Below, piece after piece: positions 6,883 to 14,311 of a stretch of DNA of 40,742 nt. Below the pieces are notes generated by a model. That model had not been told where the DNA came from, made no database searches, and saw only the letters and a list, made by a program, of their open reading frames with translations. The stretch is from Gammaproteobacteria bacterium (GTDB lineage Bacteria > Pseudomonadota > Gammaproteobacteria > GCA-002705445 > GCA-002716945): the NCBI GenBank assembly GCA_002718845.1, contig PBFS01000026.1, positions 1-40,742 on the forward strand. The letters run 5' to 3'. How positions within the stretch are numbered: the first letter of the stretch is position 1; each line of letters begins with the position of its first letter. The position numbers and the translations under genes are program-made.

Positions 6883-8808
6883 ATGATTTCTTATATAGGG
6901 TATTTTCTAATTTTGATTGCGCTTATGAATATAAGTCTTCTTATTATATCAAAACCATTATTAGCAAAAATCACACCTAGTTATGATCAGATTATATTAT
7001 CAACTTCAAAACTACAATTCCCTATAATTTTGTTATCTTTTTTATGCTTGGTCATTTCTTTTTTACATGATGATTTTTCAATAAAATATATATCTTCAAA
7101 TTCAAACTCAGCACTACCTTATTATTATAAAATTTCTGCAACTTGGGCGGGGCATGAAGGATCAATGCTTTTGTGGTGCCTTATATTAAGTTTTTGGACT
7201 TTCTTAGCAAGTATTTATAGTAAATCTTTAGATTCTGATTTTAGAGAAAAATTTTTATCAATCATGGGTTTTTTGAATTTAGGTTTTTTAGCATTTTTAA
7301 TTTTCACCTCTAATCCTTTTGAAAGAAATATATCAATACCTATGGATGGCAAAGACTTAAATCCTCTATTGCAAGATTTTGGCTTAATCGTCCATCCACC
7401 AATGCTCTACATGGGTTATGTGGGTTTATCTGTTGTATTTAGTTTTGCTTTAACATGTTGTATTAGAAATGAATTCAAACCTGAATGGGCACAATGGTTA
7501 AGACCATGGGCAATAATCTCTTGGTGTTTTTTAACTTTAGGAATAGCTTTAGGAAGTTGGTGGGCATATTATGAGTTAGGCTGGGGAGGTTGGTGGTTTT
7601 GGGACCCAGTTGAAAATGCTTCTTTTATGCCATGGTTAATAACAACAGCGTTAATACATTCTTTAATAATTTGTGAACAAAAAAACATGTTTAAGAATTG
7701 GACAATCTTATTATCCATTATTGCTTTTTCATTAAGTATTCTAGGAACTTTTCTTGTTAGATCTGGAATTTTAATTTCTGTTCATTCATTTGCAAATGAT
7801 CCTGCTCGAGGCGCGTTTATTTTACTATTTTTAGCTATTGTTGTAGGAGGCTCGCTTTTAATATATATCTCTAATTCATCAAAGATGGATGATAAATTTA
7901 ATTTTAAATTATTTTCTAAAGAAAGTTTTTTTTTAATAAATAATATATTATTAGTGACAGCTACTTTTACAATTTTATTAGGAACAATATATCCTCTTAT
8001 TTTAGATTTATTAGGACTTGAAAAAATATCTGTTGGAGTACCTTATTATAATTCAGTATTTGTACCTATCATGATACCTTTATTAATCTTAGCTGGATAT
8101 ATTCCCTTTCTAATTTTTTCAAAGAATAAAAAATCAACTGGTATTTTAAAACATATTTTTATAACTTTTTTATTTGTTTTAATTTTTGCTTTTATTAGTC
8201 TAATATTTCTTGATAATTTTAATATTAGTGTATTGATAGGTATATTTATTTTCCTTTGGATTTTTATTAATTTATTCCAATATGTGTATAAAAAATATTG
8301 TGAGGGTAAATCATTTAAATTCATAATATCAAATATTGGAATGGTGCTTGCTCACATGGGATTAGCAGTTTTTGTGCTTGGAGCAACAATCGTTGAAAAT
8401 AATAAAATTGAAAAAGAACTTGTCATGAAAATAGGTGAAAAAATAATAATAAAAGACTATAGTTTTACTTTTTCTAACATTATTAAATACAGCGGAGCTA
8501 ATTATAAGGGAATTAAGGCAGAATTTCTTGTACATGAAAACGGTCAGTTAATAAACAAATTATACCCAGAAAAAAGATTATATTTTTCAAGCAGTATGCC
8601 AATGACAGAAGCGGGCATAGGACCAGGAATTGGTAGAGATTTGTATGTCACGCTAGGCAACATTATTTCAGAAAATAAATGGTCTGTTAGAATATATTAT
8701 AAACCCTTGATAAGGCTTATATGGATTGGTGCATTGATAATGATTTTAGGTGGAGTACTAAGTATTTTTTTAGACAGAAGAAAACAATTAAATTATAAAG
8801 AGAAATAA
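6883..8808 (+). CDS. ccmF: Haem lyase subunit CcmF
   Basis: Large polytopic membrane protein of the haem lyase that takes haem from holo-CcmE and attaches it to CxxCH motifs of apocytochromes. 641 residues, normal for the family, with about 14-15 membrane spans. The WWD haem-handling signature is clear (GGWWFWDPVENASFMPWL, about residues 231-248), and TWAGHEGSMLLW and LIVHPPMLYMGY are the conserved flanking motifs. It starts directly after the ccmE stop and is followed 1 base later by ccmG. The coding sequence is strongly AT-biased, like its neighbours. Confidence 0.97.
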   Translation: MISYIGYFLILIALMNISLLIISKPLLAKITPSYDQIILSTSKLQFPIILLSFLCLVISFLHDDFSIKYISSNSNSALPYYYKISATWAGHEGSMLLWCLILSFWTFLASIYSKSLDSDFREKFLSIMGFLNLGFLAFLIFTSNPFERNISIPMDGKDLNPLLQDFGLIVHPPMLYMGYVGLSVVFSFALTCCIRNEFKPEWAQWLRPWAIISWCFLTLGIALGSWWAYYELGWGGWWFWDPVENASFMPWLITTALIHSLIICEQKNMFKNWTILLSIIAFSLSILGTFLVRSGILISVHSFANDPARGAFILLFLAIVVGGSLLIYISNSSKMDDKFNFKLFSKESFFLINNILLVTATFTILLGTIYPLILDLLGLEKISVGVPYYNSVFVPIMIPLLILAGYIPFLIFSKNKKSTGILKHIFITFLFVLIFAFISLIFLDNFNISVLIGIFIFLWIFINLFQYVYKKYCEGKSFKFIISNIGMVLAHMGLAVFVLGATIVENNKIEKELVMKIGEKIIIKDYSFTFSNIIKYSGANYKGIKAEFLVHENGQLINKLYPEKRLYFSSSMPMTEAGIGPGIGRDLYVTLGNIISENKWSVRIYYKPLIRLIWIGALIMILGGVLSIFLDRRKQLNYKEK

Positions 8809-8809
8809 T

Positions 8810-9334
8810 TTGAAAAATAAATTTATCTTAATACTTTTTTTATCATTGATGCTAATATTTTTGTTAGGTTTATTTATTGATACTAAAAACATTAAATCCC
8901 CCTTAATAGGAAAGAATATTCCACAATTTATATTAAGTGAGCTATCATCAGGTAATTCATTTAATAATGATATGTTGCCTACAGAAAGATATTTAATTAA
9001 TGTTTGGGCTAGTTGGTGTTTAGAATGTATACGTGAGCATCAACAATTAAGGAAAATCCATAAAGAAGGAAAGATTAAAATTATAGGCATAAATTACAAA
9101 GATAATAGAAGTGACGCCTTGGGATGGTTAGATATTTATGGCAATCCATATATACATAACCTTTATGATAACAAAGGTGAGTTAGGAATTAACTTGGGAG
9201 TATATGGTGTACCCGAAACATTTTTTATTGATAATAATGGCATTATAAGAGATAAATATATTGGAGCTATAACACAAGATATTTATAATAAAAGGTTGAT
9301 ACCACTTTTACAGAAGATTGATGAAGAAAAATAA
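8810..9334 (+). CDS. ccmG: Periplasmic thioredoxin-like CcmG/DsbE
   Basis: Membrane-anchored thioredoxin-fold protein that keeps apocytochrome or CcmH cysteines reduced before haem attachment. 174 residues with an N-terminal anchor (about 4-22) and an active-site motif WASWCLECIREH. The Cys pair is intact, but the residues between are Leu-Glu rather than the common Val-Pro or Pro-Pro of CcmG. The cis-Pro loop GVPETFFID is present. The start is a TTG at 8810 just after the ccmF stop; no nearby ATG would retain the anchor. Its end overlaps ccmH by 17 bases. Confidence 0.93.
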   Translation: MKNKFILILFLSLMLIFLLGLFIDTKNIKSPLIGKNIPQFILSELSSGNSFNNDMLPTERYLINVWASWCLECIREHQQLRKIHKEGKIKIIGINYKDNRSDALGWLDIYGNPYIHNLYDNKGELGINLGVYGVPETFFIDNNGIIRDKYIGAITQDIYNKRLIPLLQKIDEEK

Positions 9335-9692
9335 AATCATATTAGTTTTATTTATATTTATAAATTGTGTTTCGTTTATTAGTGCAGATGAAAATAAAAA
9401 TACAAAACTTTATCACAAACTCACAAATGAAATAAGATGCATGGTTTGTCAAAATCAAAATATAGCCGAGTCACAAGCTCCGTTAGCTATTGATCTTAGA
9501 AATAAAGTAAAACAAATGATTGAAGAAGGCAAAGATGAGAAGTATATAAAACAATATATGACTGATAGGTACAGTAGTTTTATACTATATGAACCTCCTT
9601 TTAACTTCCAAAATATAATATTATGGCTTGGACCATTTCTATTTTTTATTTTAGTTACTTATTTTTTATTTAGGGGAAATTTCAATAAATGA
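9318..9692 (+). CDS. ccmH: Cytochrome c maturation protein CcmH (CycL type)
   Basis: Membrane-anchored thiol protein that reduces or presents apocytochrome c to CcmF. 124 residues with a signal peptide (about 1-22), the family motif IRCMVCQNQNIAES with its CxxC pair, and a C-terminal membrane span (about 97-117). It is the short CcmH; the TPR half found fused in E. coli CcmH is the separate ccmI gene just downstream, overlapping by 4 bases. It overlaps ccmG by 17 bases, indicating translational coupling. Confidence 0.96.
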   Translation: MMKKNKIILVLFIFINCVSFISADENKNTKLYHKLTNEIRCMVCQNQNIAESQAPLAIDLRNKVKQMIEEGKDEKYIKQYMTDRYSSFILYEPPFNFQNIILWLGPFLFFILVTYFLFRGNFNK

Positions 9693-10342
9693 TATTTATA
9701 TTTATAGTTATTTTAACTTTTCTGTATATATTTTTCTTATTTAAAAATTTAGGTGAAGCAAAAAATATTTCTATTAATAATAAATCTATATTATTAACAC
9801 TGTCTATTTTATTTATATTTATCATTATAATTTTTTTAGGAAAATCTAATATTGGATATATTGAAGAATATAATAAAATATCTTCTAAACATCAGGAAAT
9901 AAGAAATAATATTAATACAATTAGAAAAAATATTCCTTCCCTTGAACAAAAACTTAACAACAATCCTAATAATTTTGAAGGATGGGTGATGTTAGGAAAG
10001 TCATATATAATTATAAGTGACTTCCACTCTGCTGCTTTAGCATATGAAACAGCAATTACGTTAGATAATACCGATAAAACTGTATTACAAGACTATATAT
10101 CTTTACTAAGACGGCTAGATTCAAAAAATAATAAAGATAAAATATTAAGAGCATTTGATATTTTAATTGCTTTAGATAAATCTGATATAAATAGTTTTAA
10201 TATGAAACTTAATTATTCTATTGATATTAATGATTCAGAGATGACAAAAAATATTCTCAGGAAAATTATTATTAATAAAAATATAAAAGATAAAAAACCC
10301 TATGAAACTATGCTAAATAAATTAACAAATACAGATAAATAA
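9689..10342 (+). CDS. ccmI: Cytochrome c maturation TPR protein CcmI
   Basis: Apocytochrome c chaperone that holds the unfolded cytochrome C-terminus during haem attachment. 217 residues with two N-terminal membrane spans (about 1-18 and 33-50) and a TPR region typified by NNFEGWVMLGKSYIIISDFHSAALAYETAITLD (repeat at roughly 90-122). It is shorter than many CcmI proteins. It overlaps ccmH by 4 bases and ends the ccm operon, with only 2 bases to the convergent fnr gene. Confidence 0.88.
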   Translation: MIFIFIVILTFLYIFFLFKNLGEAKNISINNKSILLTLSILFIFIIIIFLGKSNIGYIEEYNKISSKHQEIRNNINTIRKNIPSLEQKLNNNPNNFEGWVMLGKSYIIISDFHSAALAYETAITLDNTDKTVLQDYISLLRRLDSKNNKDKILRAFDILIALDKSDINSFNMKLNYSIDINDSEMTKNILRKIIINKNIKDKKPYETMLNKLTNTDK

Positions 10343-10344
10343 CA

Positions 10345-11037
10345 CTAGTTTAACATTAGTAAGCCATTTTCATTAATATTAATGATATTTTTTACTCTTA
10401 ATTTTGTTATTGCTCTGCTTACAGTTTCAATTTTCAACCCTAAATAGTTGGCTATATCAGATCTAGTCATTTGAAGATTAATAGGGTTTTCTGGTTGCCC
10501 GTGTCCTACTTGTTTCATAGAAATCATTTTTAAAAAATCTAGAACTTTTTCTTCAGCACTATACTTTGCTAATATGTTGATTTGCATTCTTGCAAGTTTT
10601 AGCTCATTCATAACGGCTACATAAAAACTATCATGAAGTTCTTTGTTTAATGACAGGTATTTTCTAAATTCTTTTATAGGTATTTTACAAAGTTTTACAG
10701 GTGTTATTGATTCTGCATAGAATTCATACCTACCACCTTCATGAGATCCAAAAAAATCTCCAGGATAAAGAAAACCAATAATTTGCTCATCGCCATTTTC
10801 ATTTATTTGATAAACTTTTATAATCCCATGTATTATATTGAATATATTAAAAATCTCATCATTTTGGGATAGTACAATAGACCCTTTCGGTAAATTTTCG
10901 TGTCTTACTTCTTTTGATATTTGATCTAAGCAATCCTCATTAAGTTTATCGCAAAATATCTTTGATCTAATTTTACAGTTAAGACACTTATTAATGTTCC
11001 TATACATGCTTTGTGTTTCTTGCATATGATTCTCCAT
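10345..11037 (-). CDS. fnr: FNR-type oxygen-sensing Crp-family regulator
   Basis: Transcription factor that holds a [4Fe-4S] cluster without oxygen and then dimerises and binds DNA. 230 residues. Three N-terminal cysteines (C18, C21, C29 in KCLNCKIRSKIFC) and C117 (VKLCKIP) match the four cluster ligands of E. coli FNR, apart from slightly different spacing. The cNMP-like beta barrel spans about 45-140 and the helix-turn-helix reads TRSDIANYLGLKIETVSRAI, with the E-SR residues that read TTGAT half-sites. Its start lies 20 bp from two tandem FNR boxes, implying autoregulation. It could be called ANR or FnrL; the cysteines argue against DNR/NNR-type sensors. Confidence 0.95.
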   Translation of the reverse strand: MENHMQETQSMYRNINKCLNCKIRSKIFCDKLNEDCLDQISKEVRHENLPKGSIVLSQNDEIFNIFNIIHGIIKVYQINENGDEQIIGFLYPGDFFGSHEGGRYEFYAESITPVKLCKIPIKEFRKYLSLNKELHDSFYVAVMNELKLARMQINILAKYSAEEKVLDFLKMISMKQVGHGQPENPINLQMTRSDIANYLGLKIETVSRAITKLRVKNIININENGLLMLN

Positions 11038-11057
11038 GACTTCTACTATAGATAATC

Positions 11058-11071
11058 TTGACCGAAATCAA
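11058..11071. promoter_or_regulatory. FNR/ANR box I
   Basis: TTGAC-N4-ATCAA, one mismatch to the FNR consensus TTGAT-N4-ATCAA. It lies 20 bp from the fnr start, close enough to overlap the fnr core promoter, so it could repress fnr. Its centre is 25 bp from box II. Confidence 0.8.
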
Positions 11072-11082
11072 AAATACTTTCT

Positions 11083-11096
11083 TTGATTAAAATCAA
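11083..11096. promoter_or_regulatory. FNR box II, perfect consensus
   Basis: TTGAT-TAAA-ATCAA, an exact FNR consensus palindrome, in the divergent region between fnr and the rightward gene at 11144. For the rightward gene, TATAAA at 11124-11129 is a possible -10 at roughly class II spacing. For fnr it lies upstream of box I. Confidence 0.88.
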
Positions 11097-11131
11097 TGAA
11101 ATTTAACATAAAAAGGTAAAAACTATAAAAA

Positions 11132-11137
11132 AAGGAG
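11132..11137 (+). promoter_or_regulatory. Strong Shine-Dalgarno deciding the start at 11144
   Basis: AAGGAG abuts an ATG at 11138 with no spacing, which is too close to use, and lies 6 bases before the ATG at 11144. The second ATG is therefore the likely start. Few genes in this window have so good a ribosome site. Confidence 0.8.
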
Positions 11138-11143
11138 ATGAAA

Positions 11144-11545
11144 ATGGATGATATTACAGAACAATCAGTTCAAAGCGAAGCTAAATCTAATAGCTCAAAT
11201 GATATAACATTGCCAGATGGAACTGTTGTTGGCTCTTGGGATGGTGCTGATATATTGGATTTGCAGAAGGAAATTCAAAGAATTCAGGCGCAACAAAAAG
11301 CTGACGGAGATCCAAGAAGTAATTATGTAACAAAATTTGGAGTACCTCATCAAGAGCAAACCCCTTCTCACTTGAGAGATTTTATTGCTTATATTATCTG
11401 GGGCGTTGATCGCAAAGGTAGTTGTTTAGTTGCTTCAAGAGCAAATAGAATTGAAACCGTTGATTATATAAATGAATGGTGTGGAAATTCAATCGCTCAA
11501 GATGCTGGCAATAGAGCACGAGACCCGAATTCAGGGTGTAAATAG
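11144..11545 (+). CDS. FNR-controlled conserved-looking protein of unknown function
   Basis: I do not recognise this 133-residue protein. It has no signal peptide or clear membrane span. The N-terminus is acidic and polar, followed by LPDGTVVGSWDGADILDLQKEIQRIQ, a Gly/Pro-containing middle and a C-terminal half with FIAYIIWGVDRKGSCLVASRANR and three cysteines (GSC, EWC, SGC). It diverges from fnr across two FNR boxes and has an ideal Shine-Dalgarno. Its codons are less A/T-extreme than those of neighbours such as ccmI, so strong anaerobic expression seems likely. A role in low-oxygen or nitrogen-oxide metabolism is inference from position. Confidence 0.85.
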   Translation: MDDITEQSVQSEAKSNSSNDITLPDGTVVGSWDGADILDLQKEIQRIQAQQKADGDPRSNYVTKFGVPHQEQTPSHLRDFIAYIIWGVDRKGSCLVASRANRIETVDYINEWCGNSIAQDAGNRARDPNSGCK

Positions 11546-11556
11546 CACTCTTCCTT

Positions 11557-11578
11557 GAGAATGAGTAACTTCATTCTT
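11557..11578 (+). terminator. Hairpin after the FNR-controlled gene
   Basis: A 7-bp perfect stem AGAATGA/TCATTCT (plus a G-T closing pair) around a 6-base loop begins 12 bases after the stop codon. No T-run follows, so it is an imperfect intrinsic terminator or an mRNA 3'-end stabiliser. Confidence 0.35.
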
Positions 11579-11620
11579 CATTATGGCCTGCCATTATATT
11601 CGTTAGAATGTGATGGTGGG

Positions 11621-12322
11621 TTATAGAGTAATCCGGTCATCAAATACAAAACAATCACCTTTCCATTTAGAATCGATATTTTTATTGTGATTTAAGTAGT
11701 TAATAATTCCACCTTTAAGTTGAAATACATTTTCAAAGCCTAAATTTTTTAAAATAACAGAAGCTTTTTCGCACCTTATACCTCCTGTGCAAAATATAGC
11801 TATATCTTGCTTCTTGTCTAATCTCTTACTCTCTATTACTTTTTCTTTAAAATCACTGAAACTATCCAAATCCAAGCTTTTTGCATTTTCAAAGGTTCCT
11901 AACAAATATTCAAATCTATTTCTTGTATCTAGCACAATAGGTTTGTCATCAAGCAAATTATCCCATTGTTTTGGATTTAGATATTCATTTTTATTAATAT
12001 CATTTTCAGAAATTTTTAAACCTACTTTGATGATTTCTTTTTTAATTTTTACTTTAAGTTTACTAAAAGCTTGATAGTCTATATTAGATTCATTGGAATG
12101 AATTAACCCTAAATCTAGTTGCTCAGTTATAAATTTCTTAGATAATTCTATTTCATAAGAACCACCACAAAGATTAACATTAATTCCTTCATTAGCTATT
12201 AATATAGTACCAAGGATACCTAACCCTTCCAGATAATCAAAGATTACATGCCTAAGAGAATTTGTATCTTCAACTTTAATAAATTTATAGAAACTAATGA
12301 TAGTATTTATTTTTTTATGCAT
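11621..12322 (-). CDS. trhO: tRNA uridine(34) hydroxylase TrhO (rhodanese family)
   Basis: Hydroxylates U34 of certain tRNAs using molecular oxygen, the first step to 5-oxyacetyl- or methoxyuridine. 233 residues: an N-terminal acylphosphatase-like domain (about 1-95) and a rhodanese domain (about 115-220) with catalytic Cys178 in CTGGIRCEKAS and a second Cys184. E. coli TrhO (YceA) is about 350 residues; this is the short form without the C-terminal extension. It overlaps the upstream O-methyltransferase gene by 16 bases. Confidence 0.9.
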   Translation of the reverse strand: MHKKINTIISFYKFIKVEDTNSLRHVIFDYLEGLGILGTILIANEGINVNLCGGSYEIELSKKFITEQLDLGLIHSNESNIDYQAFSKLKVKIKKEIIKVGLKISENDINKNEYLNPKQWDNLLDDKPIVLDTRNRFEYLLGTFENAKSLDLDSFSDFKEKVIESKRLDKKQDIAIFCTGGIRCEKASVILKNLGFENVFQLKGGIINYLNHNKNIDSKWKGDCFVFDDRITL

Positions 12323-12975
12323 AATGTCATTCCGTCATACATAGTAATTAAGCAGTGATCTATTCTATTATCTTTAGCTATAGTATCATTAAGTTTTTTT
12401 ATAGACTTAGTACTTTCTGTTTTATCTTCATTATCTAACACTTTGCCTTTCCATATAGTATTATCAATAGCTATCATGCCACCTTGTTTTATTAATTTTA
12501 TTGATTTTTCATAATAATCTAAATAATTATTTTTATCAGCATCTATAAAAATAAAATCAAAGGTTTCGTTATGACCGTCATTTAAAAATTTATCTAAAGT
12601 ATTATTGCCTTCACCAAGAATAAGTTTAATTTTATCTTTTACCCCTGCTTTTTCCCAATATTTTTGTGCTATTGACGTAAACTCTATAGAAGTATCCAAT
12701 GCATATAATTTACCATCATCTTCTAATCCTTTCGCTATACAAATAGAACTGTAACCAGTAAATACACCAATCTCAATACATTTTTTAAATTTACCTAATT
12801 TACATAGCATTTCAATTAATGCTCCTTGGACAGCTCCAATTTGCATAATAGATATGTCTCCAAGTTTTTGCGTTACTTCTCTAAGTTCATCAAGAACATT
12901 ATCTTTTTTATATCCTACCAAATCTATATATGATTTTAAAATTGTCGGATCTACTTGAATTTCTTTTTCCTTCAT
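12307..12975 (-). CDS. SAM-dependent O-methyltransferase (caffeoyl-CoA/COMT-like family)
   Basis: 222-residue class I methyltransferase of the Methyltransf_3 family. The SAM-binding motif EIGVFTGYS is at 68-76, acidic metal-binding residues lie in FIDADKNNYLDYY (143-155), and DNTIWKGKV follows at 171-179. The bacterial substrates of this family are mostly unknown. It overlaps trhO by 16 bases. TrhO products can be methylated on the oxygen (mo5U, by TrmR in Bacillus, an enzyme of this same family), so this gene may be the TrmR partner of TrhO. That is inference, but the fusion-like overlap makes it attractive. Confidence 0.88.
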   Translation of the reverse strand: MKEKEIQVDPTILKSYIDLVGYKKDNVLDELREVTQKLGDISIMQIGAVQGALIEMLCKLGKFKKCIEIGVFTGYSSICIAKGLEDDGKLYALDTSIEFTSIAQKYWEKAGVKDKIKLILGEGNNTLDKFLNDGHNETFDFIFIDADKNNYLDYYEKSIKLIKQGGMIAIDNTIWKGKVLDNEDKTESTKSIKKLNDTIAKDNRIDHCLITMYDGMTLCIKK

Positions 12976-12981
12976 TTAAAC

Positions 12982-13569
12982 CTATTGTTGTATCGCCTCA
13001 AACTCAATTATTAACTCTATTTTATCTCCAACAAATTTCTTATCAACCCCATAATTCATACCAAAATCTGATCTTTTAAAACTCGTATTGGCAGAAACTC
13101 CCATCACAATTGGCTTAAATAAACCAACACGAAATGGATATTGAGCAATTTTATTTATTTTTGCATTTAATACCAGCGGTCTTGTTATCCCTATTAAGGT
13201 TAATTCGCCAGTAATTTTTCCTGGTTTATTATTTAAGTTGTTTGTTTTAGATTTAAAAACCATATTTGGGTATTGATCTGTATTTAAAAAATCCGGACTG
13301 CGTAAATGAGAGTCTCTTCCTTCATGATTAGTGAAAACACTATTAGTTTTTACATTTATGTTTATGTCTTTCACAATATTTGTTTCTTCATCATATGTAA
13401 ATGAACCTTCAATTTCTCTAAATATACCCAAAGTCTTTGCATAACCAGCATGTTCTACCAAGAAACCTAAGCTAAAGTGCGTATCATCAATTATATATTC
13501 TTTATCATCAGCCTGGATATTGCCTGAAATTAATAAAACTGCCAGTATTAAAAGATTACGAATTATCAT
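12982..13569 (-). CDS. YceI-family periplasmic lipocalin-like protein
   Basis: 195 residues with a cleavable signal peptide (about 1-20) followed by a YceI beta-barrel. Typical elements are IDDTHFSLGFLVEHAGYAKTLGIFREIEGSFTYD near the N-terminus, the SPDFLNTDQYPNMVFKS stretch and GELTLIGITRPLVL. YceI proteins bind isoprenoid-like amphiphiles such as polyisoprenoids or ubiquinone. Its start overlaps the end of the CDP-alcohol phosphatidyltransferase gene by 14 bases, and the O-methyltransferase lies 6 bp downstream, so all are read together on the minus strand. Confidence 0.92.
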   Translation of the reverse strand: MIIRNLLILAVLLISGNIQADDKEYIIDDTHFSLGFLVEHAGYAKTLGIFREIEGSFTYDEETNIVKDININVKTNSVFTNHEGRDSHLRSPDFLNTDQYPNMVFKSKTNNLNNKPGKITGELTLIGITRPLVLNAKINKIAQYPFRVGLFKPIVMGVSANTSFKRSDFGMNYGVDKKFVGDKIELIIEFEAIQQ

Positions 13570-14281
13570 GTTTGTTACTCCTATATAACCAAATTATATC
13601 TTTTGTAAAAGAAAATGTAATTATTAAAAAAGCTAATATGCTAATAATTTGGACATATATCATAGATAAACATTGTAAATGACAAATGATTAGTAATAGC
13701 GCCGTCATAGAACAGATTGTCTTTCTTAAGTAGCTTTCTGGCAAGGTATTTTTTAGCCATGTAAAATATAATCCTAGAAATACAAAAATATACCTATACG
13801 ATGGTATTATAAAAATTGCAATTGTAGTATTGTAATTTAAGTATAATGACAGTGCTAAAATTAGTAATAAAAATGTATCTGTTTCTTGATCAAATATTTC
13901 GCCAAATTTTGTTGATTCTTTTAGATATCTTGCAACGAAGCCATCAAACCAATCTAACAAAAGCGCTATAAAGGAAATAATTAAGAATAAATTATTCTCA
14001 TAAAAAATACTAAAAAATTCTTTAGATAAATATGAATTTATAGTAATAGAAAATAATATTATAATTAAAATTATTCTAAAATACGTTATATAAGATGCAT
14101 AAGTAAATTTATTTGTTTTAAATATATTAAAAATATAAAAAATAATCGATGAAATAATAATAAAAAATAATGTATTATATAGTAATATGCTATATGTTAA
14201 ATATTCTTGATATAACACAAGAAATAAGAACAATAGATAGCAATATGCTTGAAATATAATTTTATATAAAGATTTATTCAT
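13556..14281 (-). CDS. CDP-alcohol phosphatidyltransferase family membrane protein
   Basis: Membrane enzyme type that swaps CMP on a CDP-linked lipid or alcohol for another alcohol. 241 residues, about six hydrophobic helices, and the complete catalytic signature D110-x2-DG-x2-AR-x8-G-x3-D131-x3-D135. Which alcohol it uses cannot be read from the sequence. The N-terminal ~60 residues are two extra hydrophobic helices. It starts 30 bp from, and divergent to, the dehydrogenase of the next operon, so it probably belongs to the 13.5-19.3 kb cassette. The base composition is visibly more AT-rich than that of most neighbours. Confidence 0.88.
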   Translation of the reverse strand: MNKSLYKIIFQAYCYLLFLFLVLYQEYLTYSILLYNTLFFIIISSIIFYIFNIFKTNKFTYASYITYFRIILIIILFSITINSYLSKEFFSIFYENNLFLIISFIALLLDWFDGFVARYLKESTKFGEIFDQETDTFLLLILALSLYLNYNTTIAIFIIPSYRYIFVFLGLYFTWLKNTLPESYLRKTICSMTALLLIICHLQCLSMIYVQIISILAFLIITFSFTKDIIWLYRSNKHDNS

Positions 14282-14285
14282 TTAA

Positions 14286-14291
14286 TATAAT
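14286..14291 (+). promoter_or_regulatory. TATAAT box in a 30-bp divergent spacer
   Basis: The only space between the divergent phosphatidyltransferase and dehydrogenase genes is 14282-14311. It holds a perfect TATAAT for the rightward operon and a TTAATATTAA palindrome at 14293-14302. No -35 stands out, and no Shine-Dalgarno precedes the ATG at 14312. Confidence 0.35.
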
Positions 14292-14311
14292 CTTAATATT
14301 AAATAACGATC

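Noticed and set aside
8046-8324. Leftward 92-residue frame inside ccmF
   Set aside because: Antisense to membrane-spanning codons of ccmF, with no start signals; an AT-bias shadow.
10345-11037. The Crp-family regulator as a DNR/NnrR-type NO sensor
   Set aside because: It has all four cysteines expected for an FNR [4Fe-4S] cluster, which DNR and NnrR lack.
11557-11578. A bona fide intrinsic terminator
   Set aside because: The stem is AT-rich and no T-run follows; it is listed only as a low-confidence hairpin.
13682-14281. CDP-alcohol phosphatidyltransferase as housekeeping PgsA
   Set aside because: The DG-AR-G-D-D motif is generic; the two extra N-terminal helices and the cassette position do not fit PgsA, so no specific name was given.
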